This document shows positions 52,757 to 60,213 of a stretch of DNA of 64,000 nucleotides, piece after piece. This DNA comes from Achromobacter aloeverae (GTDB lineage: Bacteria; Pseudomonadota; Gammaproteobacteria; Burkholderiales; Burkholderiaceae_B), in NCBI RefSeq assembly GCF_004121055.1, contig NZ_PYAL01000009.1:340043-404042 (forward strand), written 5' to 3'. The notes under the pieces were generated by a model, which was not told the DNA's origin, did no database searches, and saw only the letters and a program-made list of their open reading frames with translations. The position numbers and the translations under genes were made by a program. Position 1 is the first letter of the stretch; each line of letters starts with the position of its first letter.

Positions 52757-53874
52757 AGATCCTCTACACGAACTTCCACCCGCGCAATGGCGGCGGGCAT
52801 GTCACCTACCTTCTCAACCTGGCGCGCGGGCTGGCGCCGGCGCATGACATTACGGTGGCCACGCCGGGGACCAGCCGGCTCTTCCGCTACGCGGGCGCCA
52901 TTCCCGGCGTCAAGGTGGTGGACGCGCGCTTCAGCACGCGCGCCTCGGCGTTCTTCGGGGAGCGCGCGGCCCTGCGCAGCCTGATCGCGCGGGAGCGCTA
53001 TGACATCGTGCATGTGAACGGCTCTTCCGACCATCGCCACGTCATGCTGGCCACGCTGGGCATGCGACGCCCGCGCATCGTCTTCACCAAGCACAACGAC
53101 CTGCCGCTGGATACGCTGGGGCATCGCTTGCGCGCCCGCTATGCCACGGATCGGGTCATTGCCGTCAGCGACTACGTGGCCCGGCTCCTGCACACATCGC
53201 CGTATCGGAACCTGCCTATCGCCACCATACGCCACGGCATCGACACCGAGTACTTCTCGCCGCCGTCGTCCGCGCTGCACGAGTCCTTGCGCGAACGCTA
53301 TTTCGGGCCGGCCTGGCGCGGCAAGATCCTGCTGGGCAGCGCCGGGGGCACCGACTACGACAAGGGATGGCTGGACCTCATGGCGGCCCTGGCCGCGCTG
53401 CCGCCGGAACAGCGCGAGCGTTTCCGCGTGCTGGTGGCGGGAGATCCCCCCAATGACGTGAAGATGGCGCGCGTGCGCGAACTGGGCGTGCAGGACCTCG
53501 TCGTCTTTCCCGGCCTGCTCGACGACGTGCGGCCGGCGCTGGCCGCTTGCGATGTCGGCTTCGTCCTTTCCTATCGCGAGGCCTTGTCCTTCGCCTGCCG
53601 CGAAGTGATGGCGCTGGGCCTGCCCGCGCTGGTGACATCGGCGGGCGGCCTACCGGAAAACGTCATCGACGGTGTCGACGGCTGGATCGTGCCCGTGCGG
53701 GCGCCCGACGCCATCGCCCACGTGCTGCGCGGCATCCTGGACGATCCGGGCCGGGTCGCCGCGATGGGCGCCGCCGCGCGCGAACGCAGTGCCCGCGAGT
53801 TCAGCCTGGCGCCTTTCGTCGCCGGCACCTTCGGCGTCTACCTGGCGGCGCTGGCCGGCCCGCTTAAGCGCTGA
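52753..53874 (+). CDS. Glycosyltransferase family 4 protein (probable LPS core)
   Basis: A 373-residue GT-B enzyme, distinct from the one at 49954. KILYTNFHPRNGGGHVTYLLNLARGLAP is the acceptor-side opening. DIVHVNGSSDHRHVMLATLG, IATIRHGIDTEYFSPP, LLGSAGGTDYDKGWLDLMAAL and SYREALSFACREVMALGLPALVTSAGGLPENV follow, the last with the glutamates of retaining GT4 enzymes. It closes the four-gene overlapping chain that starts at the dnaE stop. The next gene follows after 59 bp with its own -10 box. Confidence 0.88.
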   Translation: MKILYTNFHPRNGGGHVTYLLNLARGLAPAHDITVATPGTSRLFRYAGAIPGVKVVDARFSTRASAFFGERAALRSLIARERYDIVHVNGSSDHRHVMLATLGMRRPRIVFTKHNDLPLDTLGHRLRARYATDRVIAVSDYVARLLHTSPYRNLPIATIRHGIDTEYFSPPSSALHESLRERYFGPAWRGKILLGSAGGTDYDKGWLDLMAALAALPPEQRERFRVLVAGDPPNDVKMARVRELGVQDLVVFPGLLDDVRPALAACDVGFVLSYREALSFACREVMALGLPALVTSAGGLPENVIDGVDGWIVPVRAPDAIAHVLRGILDDPGRVAAMGAAARERSAREFSLAPFVAGTFGVYLAALAGPLKR

Positions 53875-53921
53875 GAGGGTGAAGGGCCGGCACGGCAGCG
53901 AGACGACGGGCCGGGCGCCGA

Positions 53922-53927
53922 TATAAT
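53922..53927 (+). promoter_or_regulatory. Consensus -10 box 6 nt before the second deacetylase
   Basis: A perfect TATAAT at 53922-53927 is followed by ccgccc and the ATG at 53934. No Shine-Dalgarno sequence is present. It suggests a separate, leaderless transcript for the gene at the cluster end. Confidence 0.6.
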
Positions 53928-53933
53928 CCGCCC

Positions 53934-54659
53934 ATGCCGATCCCCATCCTCATGTATCACCAGATCGGCGACCCCGCGCCGCCGGGATCGCCGTACCGCG
54001 GCCTGACCGTGCATCCGGCGCGCTTTCGCCGCCAGATGGCGTGGCTGCGCCGTTTCGGCTATCGCGGCCTTTCCATGCGCGATCTCATGCCTTATGTACG
54101 GGGCGAGCGCCAGGGCAAGGTCTTCGGCATCACCTTCGATGACGGCTATCGCAATGTGCACCGGAACGCCTTGCCGGTCCTGCGGGAACTGGGCTATACG
54201 GCGACCAACTACTTCGTCGCGCGCCAGTTCGATGGCTCCAACGTCTGGGACGCCGACAAGGGCGTGCCGGCCTCGCCCTTGATGACCGTGGAAGAGATGC
54301 GGGAATGGGCGGCCGCCGGCATGGAGGTAGGTTCGCATACCCTGGACCACGTCCACCTGCCGCGGCTTGAGCCCGACGAGGCCCGGCGCCAGATCGCCGT
54401 CTCGCGCCATGAACTGGAGGCGGCGTCGGGCCAGCCGGTCACGGCCTTCTGCTATCCCTACGGGGAGTACACGGAAGACCATTGCCGCATGGCGCGCGAA
54501 GCCGGTTATGACAACGCCACCGTGACGCGGCGCGGGCTGGCGCATGCCACCGACGACCCCTTTGAACTGAAGCGCGTCCTGGTGGCCGGCGGTACCAGCC
54601 TGTTCAGTTTCCTGCGCAAGACGCTCACCGCCTACGAGGACAAGCGCCGGCGCGGTTGA
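53934..54659 (+). CDS. Polysaccharide deacetylase family protein, second copy
   Basis: A 241-residue NodB-domain protein. Opening PIPILMYHQIGD, then GITFDDGYRNVHRNALPVL (metal Asp), MEVGSHTLDHVHL (His pair) and FCYPYGEYTEDHCRMA are the family motifs in order. There is no signal peptide. It resembles the deacetylase at 51054 only in the core and lacks its basic tail. It probably works on a surface polysaccharide or LPS sugar together with the cluster upstream. The last 21 bases form the left arm of a large hairpin. Confidence 0.88.
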   Translation: MPIPILMYHQIGDPAPPGSPYRGLTVHPARFRRQMAWLRRFGYRGLSMRDLMPYVRGERQGKVFGITFDDGYRNVHRNALPVLRELGYTATNYFVARQFDGSNVWDADKGVPASPLMTVEEMREWAAAGMEVGSHTLDHVHLPRLEPDEARRQIAVSRHELEAASGQPVTAFCYPYGEYTEDHCRMAREAGYDNATVTRRGLAHATDDPFELKRVLVAGGTSLFSFLRKTLTAYEDKRRRG

Positions 54660-54678
54660 ACGCGCGCCGGCGCTTGTC
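54639..54678. terminator. 16-bp hairpin spanning the deacetylase stop
   Basis: GACAAGCGCCGGCGCG (54639-54654) and CGCGCCGGCGCTTGTC (54663-54678) form a perfect inverted repeat with an 8-nt loop that contains the TGA stop. No T-run follows. It can fold in transcripts from both sides of this convergent gap. Confidence 0.6.
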
Positions 54679-54696
54679 CGCCGCCACCACCGCGGC

Positions 54697-54718
54697 CGGC
54701 CCTGGGCGCCCAGGGCCG
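54697..54718. terminator. 22-bp palindrome before the autotransporter stop
   Basis: A perfect palindrome centred on cctgggcgcccagg covers 54697-54718 and ends 6 bp from the autotransporter stop. With the hairpin at 54639-54678 it makes a double 3'-end structure between convergent genes. Confidence 0.55.
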
Positions 54719-54723
54719 ACTGC

Positions 54724-57700
54724 TCAATAACGCCAGCCCAGTCCCGCTTGCACGCTCTGGTCCTTGCCGCGGCTGCCGAAGGCGCCGCCATAGCCCAGCC
54801 TGAGCGAGCCGTTGCGGCTGAAGGCCCACGTGGCGCCGGCGCGCACGAGCAGCGCGTCGCGGTCTCGCGGCAAGCCCTGCGTGGTGAACGTCGCCGAGTC
54901 ACCCAGGCGCATGCGGGTCTCCGGCGTGAGATTGCCGTAGGCATGTTGCCAGGCCGCCTGTCCATGCAGGCCGAGCTGGCCGTTGGCTCCCATCGACCAT
55001 GCCTGTCGCGCCCGTACGCCCAGGGTGCTGCTGGCATTGCCCTGGCTTGCCCCCTTGCCGCGGAGGTCGGCCGGGCCGCCGCCGGATTCGGTGAACCCCT
55101 TGCCATGCGCATGGTCATAGGCGAGGCCGGCGTAGGGCTCGACCGTGGCGCCGCCCAGCACGGTAGGCAGGCCTGCCTCTCCGAAAATTTGCGCCGTCCA
55201 GGCTTGGTACCTGGCGCGGGCAGTGCCGAAGTCCGTATTGCGGCGGGTCTTGATCGCATTGCTGCCCACGCTGGCGCCGTAGCTCAGGCGGGCCGTGCCA
55301 GCCAGGGTGGATCCATAGCCCGATAGCGAGACACCGCCGATGTCGGCCCGCTGGCCGGCCCCCGCCCCACGCGTGTTGACGCGAGTATCGCCGAGGGCCA
55401 GCGCCCCCCCGAGTCGCGTGGTGGACGATACGGCGGTGTCGGCGCCGAAGATCAGGCCGGCGCCGCCGCGGCTGAGCGCGGCCGCGCTGCCATCGCTGGA
55501 GAGGTTGCCGCGATAGTTGAACGCCTGGCCCCACACATGGCTATCACCGCCATGGCTATCACCGCCATGGGTATCACCGCCATAGGCATCGCCGCCATGG
55601 CCGCCGGCGGTTTGGCCGCCAGCGCGGCCGCCGCCGTCCTGCGGCGCCGAGGCGTCGTGTCCGCCGGCACGCGCCCGGTCCAGCACGCTGGCCCGGACGC
55701 GCGACTGTTGTTCGGCCAGCGTTCCGGTGACGCTGGGATGGATGTCGCCGACCAGGCGGGTGAGGCTGTTGCGGGCCGTCCCGGCATCCCTGGTGTTGAA
55801 CAATTGCTCGAAAACAGGATTGCCTGGCTTCAGCGTGTCCGCGGCCCGGCCCACGGCGCGTTGATTGCGGGTCCTGGCCACGGCGCCAAAGCCGCCCGGA
55901 TTGCGGTCGACGGAGGCCACCAGGCGTTGGCCCTGCACCGACGTGGTCACCGCGGCGAATAGCGGCGGGGCATCGCTTTGTACCTGGTTGAAGTTGCCCG
56001 TCACCCCTTGCCACGCGTCGATCACCGCGAACTGCCCGCCCAGTTGCGACGAAGTGACGCCGGTGACTTGCAGGGCGCCGCCTTGCACTTTGGCCGTGCC
56101 CGTGACCACGAGGTGGTTGAGCGTGTCGTCGCTGGACAGGGCAGTGCGAATGACGCCTTGCGGCCGCAGGGTGAAGTCGCCCGCCACGGTCAAGGCCTTG
56201 CCGCCGGCGCCGCCGGGGACGACGATGCCCTCGGCGACGGTGCTGCCGACCGTGCCGGACCCCGTCAGCGTGGCGCCTTGCTGCACCAGGGTCCTGGATC
56301 GCGTGGTGGAGCCGCTTACGCGCAGCGTGCCGCCGGCCACCCGGGTGTCGCCGCTATACGTATTGGCGCCGCTCAGTTCCAGCGTGCCGGCGCCGCGCTT
56401 GGTCAGGCCTCCTGCGCCCTTGATGTCGTTCGAGAAGACGCCGTCGTGGCCCTTGGTGTCGACGTCGAAGAAGCGGCCGTAGCCGGCGGCGCCGAACTCG
56501 CCCGGGCCGCGGGCCGCGCGCTCGGCGTCCAGCAGTCCGCGGCCGTAGATGGCTCGGTCCGCCAGGTGACCCGCGCGGTTGGCGGTGGTGAGTATGACCT
56601 CCTGGGTTTGCGAGGCGGTAAGGAAGGGAAATTCGCCGCGCACGATCGCGGCCGCGCCGGTTACGTGAGGCGCCGCGCCGGATGTCGCGCCGATCCCGAC
56701 CTGTCGTTGTCCGCCTTCGCCGATCAACCGGTAGCCGCCCGGCTTGCCGGTTTCCTCCCCTTCCTTCGCGTCGCCCCCGGGGGCGGCGATGCACCATTGC
56801 CACGCATCGCCGCAGCGATTGCTGTAGCTCGCGATCCTGTCGGCGCGATCGGTCGCCACCACGGTGATCACGGATGATTGCAAGTGCGAATAATCCAGCC
56901 CGGCGACGCGGTGGTCGTCGGGCGAAATGTAGACATAGGTCCGCGGGTCATTGGCATCATGGCCAGGCGCCGACACATCGACGAAGCGGTAAAGGTCGCC
57001 CTGTGTGTGGGCCGGCGTGATCAGGGGCAGCATGCCGTTGCCGCTGGGATTGCGGGCCGAGGCCGGCTGCTCGATGAATTCATTGCCGGCGGAGACCACC
57101 GTCAGCACATCCTTCGCCGCGGCGTAGGCGACCGCGTCGGTCTCGTGCTGGACCAGCGTGCCGTTCCGGCCATCGAACTCGATGATCTGGTGCCTGCGCA
57201 CTTCATGATGGGGAGCGTCCTCCGGGTCGTCAAGGTGGCCAGTCTCATCGAGGTCGGCGTCCTCGACGTGTATGGCCGAAGGGTATGTCGGCGGTCCGAA
57301 GCTGAGATTCAGCACACTGGCGCCAGCGTCGACCGCATGGCGGATCGCGCGCGAGGCGGGGCGTTCCGCCGCCGTGTATGCCGGGTATGCCGTGTCATCG
57401 TCCCAGTCGCGGTAGCGGGCGACCAACAGGCGCGCATCGGGGGCAATGCCTCGCACATCGCCATGGCGTCCGTTGCCCGCGAGGATGCCGGCAACCATGC
57501 TGCCGTGATTGTCGGCAGCTTCCTGGGCGCGGAAATCAGGGTTGCCGTCCGTATCGAAACCCGCCGAACGAGGATCGATGCGGCCGGCGAAGGCGGGGTC
57601 ATCGGCGAATATGCCGTCGTCGACGACGCCGACCAGCACGCCGGCGCCGGTCTTGCCCTGGCGGTAGGTTTCATTGGCCCGGACGCGCTCGAGATTCCAG

Positions 57701-57828
57701 TCGTCCTCCGTGGCATAGGCCGCGGGGGCGAGCAGTTGGGCCAGCATCAGGGCGCCGAACTTCGGGATCAACCGGACGGCCTTGCGAGGCGCAAGGATGG
57801 GCGTGGCATGTCGGGAAGAGGGCGTCAT
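54724..57828 (-). CDS. Subtilisin-like autotransporter serine protease
   Basis: A 1034-residue type V secreted protein. The signal peptide ends near residue 39 (LAPAAYA), with no lipobox, unlike SphB1 and NalP. The S8 protease domain has the full triad: Asp70 (GVVDDGI), His108 (DNHGSMVAGI), Ser383 (GATSGAAPHVTGAAA), with oxyanion Asn249 in VVSAGNE. A passenger beta-helix repeat (GAGTLELSGANTYSGDTRVAGGTLRVSG) lies near 480. A Gly/His/Asp repeat (GGDTHGGDSHGGDSH) precedes the C-terminal beta-barrel, which ends in the aromatic GLGWRY. The start at 57828 has AGGAGA 8 nt upstream. It should be surface-exposed and may process itself or other surface proteins. Confidence 0.93.
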   Translation of the reverse strand: MTPSSRHATPILAPRKAVRLIPKFGALMLAQLLAPAAYATEDDWNLERVRANETYRQGKTGAGVLVGVVDDGIFADDPAFAGRIDPRSAGFDTDGNPDFRAQEAADNHGSMVAGILAGNGRHGDVRGIAPDARLLVARYRDWDDDTAYPAYTAAERPASRAIRHAVDAGASVLNLSFGPPTYPSAIHVEDADLDETGHLDDPEDAPHHEVRRHQIIEFDGRNGTLVQHETDAVAYAAAKDVLTVVSAGNEFIEQPASARNPSGNGMLPLITPAHTQGDLYRFVDVSAPGHDANDPRTYVYISPDDHRVAGLDYSHLQSSVITVVATDRADRIASYSNRCGDAWQWCIAAPGGDAKEGEETGKPGGYRLIGEGGQRQVGIGATSGAAPHVTGAAAIVRGEFPFLTASQTQEVILTTANRAGHLADRAIYGRGLLDAERAARGPGEFGAAGYGRFFDVDTKGHDGVFSNDIKGAGGLTKRGAGTLELSGANTYSGDTRVAGGTLRVSGSTTRSRTLVQQGATLTGSGTVGSTVAEGIVVPGGAGGKALTVAGDFTLRPQGVIRTALSSDDTLNHLVVTGTAKVQGGALQVTGVTSSQLGGQFAVIDAWQGVTGNFNQVQSDAPPLFAAVTTSVQGQRLVASVDRNPGGFGAVARTRNQRAVGRAADTLKPGNPVFEQLFNTRDAGTARNSLTRLVGDIHPSVTGTLAEQQSRVRASVLDRARAGGHDASAPQDGGGRAGGQTAGGHGGDAYGGDTHGGDSHGGDSHVWGQAFNYRGNLSSDGSAAALSRGGAGLIFGADTAVSSTTRLGGALALGDTRVNTRGAGAGQRADIGGVSLSGYGSTLAGTARLSYGASVGSNAIKTRRNTDFGTARARYQAWTAQIFGEAGLPTVLGGATVEPYAGLAYDHAHGKGFTESGGGPADLRGKGASQGNASSTLGVRARQAWSMGANGQLGLHGQAAWQHAYGNLTPETRMRLGDSATFTTQGLPRDRDALLVRAGATWAFSRNGSLRLGYGGAFGSRGKDQSVQAGLGWRY
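55537..55596 (-). repeat. Four 15-nt tandem units in the autotransporter gene
   Basis: Two identical units atggctatcaccgcc (55537-55551, 55552-55566) and two variants (55567-55581, 55582-55596) code GGDSH, GGDSH, GGDTH and GGDAY just before the beta-barrel. Copy changes would keep the frame and alter the length of a metal-binding-like linker. Confidence 0.88.
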
Positions 57829-57904
57829 GGAATTTCTCCTTCGATTCAATCGGATTGCGGTCGCCACCAGCGGCTATCGACTGGTATGCATCGATTGAAT
57901 TGAA

Positions 57905-57922
57905 CTATCGATATATCGATAG
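57905..57922. promoter_or_regulatory. 18-bp perfect palindrome upstream of the autotransporter
   Basis: CTATCGATATATCGATAG is a perfect palindrome at 57905-57922, 77-94 bp upstream of the autotransporter start. The 175-bp spacer also has an inverted pair ATTCAAT (57844-57850) and ATTGAAT (57894-57900), and is AT-rich against its surroundings. It looks like an operator of a dimeric repressor. Confidence 0.6.
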
Positions 57923-58003
57923 CAATAGGAGAAAAGTCTCAAAGACAGGAGGCGGCGCCTTCATCCAGCGCGCGGCGTATCGTGGATTTTTCCGATGCGA
58001 GGG

Positions 58004-58273
58004 TCAGGGCGAGGCGGGCGCGGTCGCCGCCTCCAGCGCCGTCAGCCAGACGATGGCGTGGTCCCGGTCGGACCCGCACATATCCGCGCTGGCCTGCAGC
58101 CCCCCGCAGAAAGCGGGACGTTCCGGCTTGCCGAACACCGCGCACCGCATATCGTCCAGCAGTTGCGCGCAGCGCTGGCCAGCCGGCTTGCCTTGCGGCA
58201 TGCCCGGCAAGGGGCTGGTGATGGATGGCGCGATACAACAGGCGCCGCAACCCGGTCGACAGGAGAGCGCCAT
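58004..58273 (-). CDS. YkgJ family cysteine cluster protein
   Basis: An 89-residue protein of the YkgJ family (putative zinc- or iron-chelating). Eight cysteines are present: CRPGCGACC near the start, then RCAQLL, MRCAVF, FCGGL and DMCGSD. The N-terminal C-x3-C-x2-C-C group and the later spaced cysteines match the family. The function is unknown. Its ATG shares a base with the ydcF stop (TGATG), so the two are coupled. Confidence 0.88.
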   Translation of the reverse strand: MALSCRPGCGACCIAPSITSPLPGMPQGKPAGQRCAQLLDDMRCAVFGKPERPAFCGGLQASADMCGSDRDHAIVWLTALEAATAPASP

Positions 58274-59040
58274 CAGACCCAGCCTCTCAACCAGTACACG
58301 AACAGTCCGAAGTACTCCTTGATGATGGACCGGCTGGCGTCGAAGGTGCGCATGTCGGGCCACCAGAGCGGCAGCGGCGGCTGCGTGGCCGGGACGACGA
58401 TTTGCGGCAGGGAAGGGGCCGCGACGGCCGTCACCCCTTGCTTGCGGAATGCCGCCATGGCGCGCGGCATGTGCAGCGCGGACGTGACCAGCAGCACGGT
58501 GCCCAGGTGATGGTCGCGCAATTCGTCCTCGGTCAGCGTGGCGTTCTCGTAGGTGGTGCGGCTGAAGTTTTCCAGGATCAACGCCTGTTCGGGGATGCCC
58601 GCCAGGCGCAGCGCGTGGGCCATGCCCTGGGCCTCGCTGACGTCGCCGGACAGCGCGCCGCCGGACAGCACGATCTTCGGGGCGCGGCCGGCCAGGTATA
58701 GCTGGGTGGCCGTTTGCAGGCGGGTGATCGCCGTGTCGCGGTCGTACGGCAGGAACCAGTTCGGACGGCTGTTGGCGGTGTTGCCGCCCAGGACCACGAT
58801 GGCGTCCGCCATCGGCTGCTCGGCGGGCTGCCTGTAGGGATATTGCCGTTCCAGCGCGCCGCCCAGCCACAGCGAGGTCACCGGCAGCGACCAGGCCAGC
58901 GCCCATGCCAATCCCAGGGCGGCGACGATGGCGCCCGTCGCGCGCAGCCGGAACAGCGCCAATACCAGGCCCAGGGCCACCAGGGCCAGGCACAGGTTCA
59001 GGGGAATGATCAGATTTGCCAGCAGACTTGCGATTTCCAT
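58273..59040 (-). CDS. YdcF/ElyC family protein (DUF218)
   Basis: A 255-residue protein. Residues 1-65 hold two membrane segments ([25 protein letters not shown] and [17 protein letters not shown]). The rest is a DUF218 domain with [43 protein letters not shown] and [16 protein letters not shown], all typical. The two-membrane-segment form is that of ElyC, tied to peptidoglycan and lipid-carrier balance in E. coli. It lies between the family 9 glycosyltransferase (38-bp gap) and ykgJ. Confidence 0.9.
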   Translation of the reverse strand: MEIASLLANLIIPLNLCLALVALGLVLALFRLRATGAIVAALGLAWALAWSLPVTSLWLGGALERQYPYRQPAEQPMADAIVVLGGNTANSRPNWFLPYDRDTAITRLQTATQLYLAGRAPKIVLSGGALSGDVSEAQGMAHALRLAGIPEQALILENFSRTTYENATLTEDELRDHHLGTVLLVTSALHMPRAMAAFRKQGVTAVAAPSLPQIVVPATQPPLPLWWPDMRTFDASRSIIKEYFGLFVYWLRGWV

Positions 59041-59078
59041 ACCGGCACGATTGTTCCGACGGTCGGCGCCGATGTCAA

Positions 59079-60092
59079 TCAGCCAGCGGCGCCTGCTGTT
59101 GCTCCGTCCTTGGCTCCGGCTTCGGTGGATTGCAGCAACGCCAGCACGGCCGGCTCCACCTCCTCCACCGCCGGCCAGTGCTGGCTGGAACCCAGGCAGA
59201 CGGCGTCCCGGGACCACGGGCCGGTGCGGTCGCGCTCGGTGACGCCGAACAGCGTCACCTGCCGCGCGCCGGCGGCCGCGGCCACGTGCGAGACCCCCGA
59301 GTCGTTGCACACGACCAGCGCCGCGCGGGTGGTCAGGGCGGCGAAGGCGCCCAGGCCCAGGGCAGGCAGCAGGCGCGCGGACGGGGCATTGCGACGGGCC
59401 TCGTCGACTTCGGACGGCGGCGGGCACATGGCCACGTCGATGCCTTGCGCCTGCAGGCGGCGCGTCAACGCATCGAAGCCCGGCCAGACCTTGTTGCGGC
59501 CGCGATGCAGCCCGGTGGCGGTCGGGGCGATCAGCACGAAGCCTCCGCGCGCCAGCCCGGCCTCCGCCAGCGCGGCGTCGGCGGCCATCCCCTGGTCGGC
59601 GGTCGGCGTCAGGCCCAGCGCCGGGCCGGGCTGTTCGGCGCCCGCCGGCAAGCCCCAGTACGTCAACGCCTTGCGGGTCAGGTAGTACCAGGATTCGACC
59701 GCATGCAGCGGCGTCCCGGGCTTGTCGATCGGCCAGCGCAGCAGCAGGCTGCGGCCGTCGTCGCGATAGCCGGCGGTGGGTATCCCCGCCAGCCGGAAAA
59801 CCGCGGCGCTGGACAGCGAGTCCGGCAGGCTCAACCCGCGGCAGTCGCGCGCGCTCGCGCCGCGCTCGCGCAGCTGCTGCCGCAGCGCGGCGCGGTCGGC
59901 GCGCCAGGCGCCGCGCATGGGCACGAAGTCCTGCGCCGGCGCCACGCCCGCCAACAAGTCGCGCGCCCAGGGGCGGGCGCAGATCGTCAGCGGCAGGCCG
60001 GTGGCCTGCAGCACATACAGGGAGGGCAGGCTCATGCAGACGTCGCCTACCCAATTGGGCAGTCTGACGTACAGGCGGAGATTCGACGGCAT
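59079..60092 (-). CDS. Glycosyltransferase family 9 (heptosyltransferase-like)
   Basis: A 337-residue GT9 protein. RLYVRLPNWVGDVCMSLPSLYVLQ matches the heptosyltransferase opening. GFVLIAPTATGLHRGRNKVWPGFDALTRRL and LVVCNDSGVSHVAAAAGARQVTLFGVTERDRTGPW carry the ADP-heptose side motifs (NDSGxxHxAAA). GT9 enzymes add heptose to the LPS inner core. It is divergent from msbA over 121 bp and upstream of ydcF. The start at 60092 has no clear ribosome site. Whether it is WaaC-, WaaF- or WaaQ-like cannot be told here. Confidence 0.9.
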   Translation of the reverse strand: MPSNLRLYVRLPNWVGDVCMSLPSLYVLQATGLPLTICARPWARDLLAGVAPAQDFVPMRGAWRADRAALRQQLRERGASARDCRGLSLPDSLSSAAVFRLAGIPTAGYRDDGRSLLLRWPIDKPGTPLHAVESWYYLTRKALTYWGLPAGAEQPGPALGLTPTADQGMAADAALAEAGLARGGFVLIAPTATGLHRGRNKVWPGFDALTRRLQAQGIDVAMCPPPSEVDEARRNAPSARLLPALGLGAFAALTTRAALVVCNDSGVSHVAAAAGARQVTLFGVTERDRTGPWSRDAVCLGSSQHWPAVEEVEPAVLALLQSTEAGAKDGATAGAAG

Positions 60093-60213
60093 AGCGGAAC
60101 TGGAAAAATGGAGCTTTTGTAGAGGATCGGGGAATGAACCGGGGGCGCGCCGCGGGATCTCGCGAGCCAACGGTACAATCGCCGGTCAAGATTGTATAAA
60201 AGCGAGAGATTTC

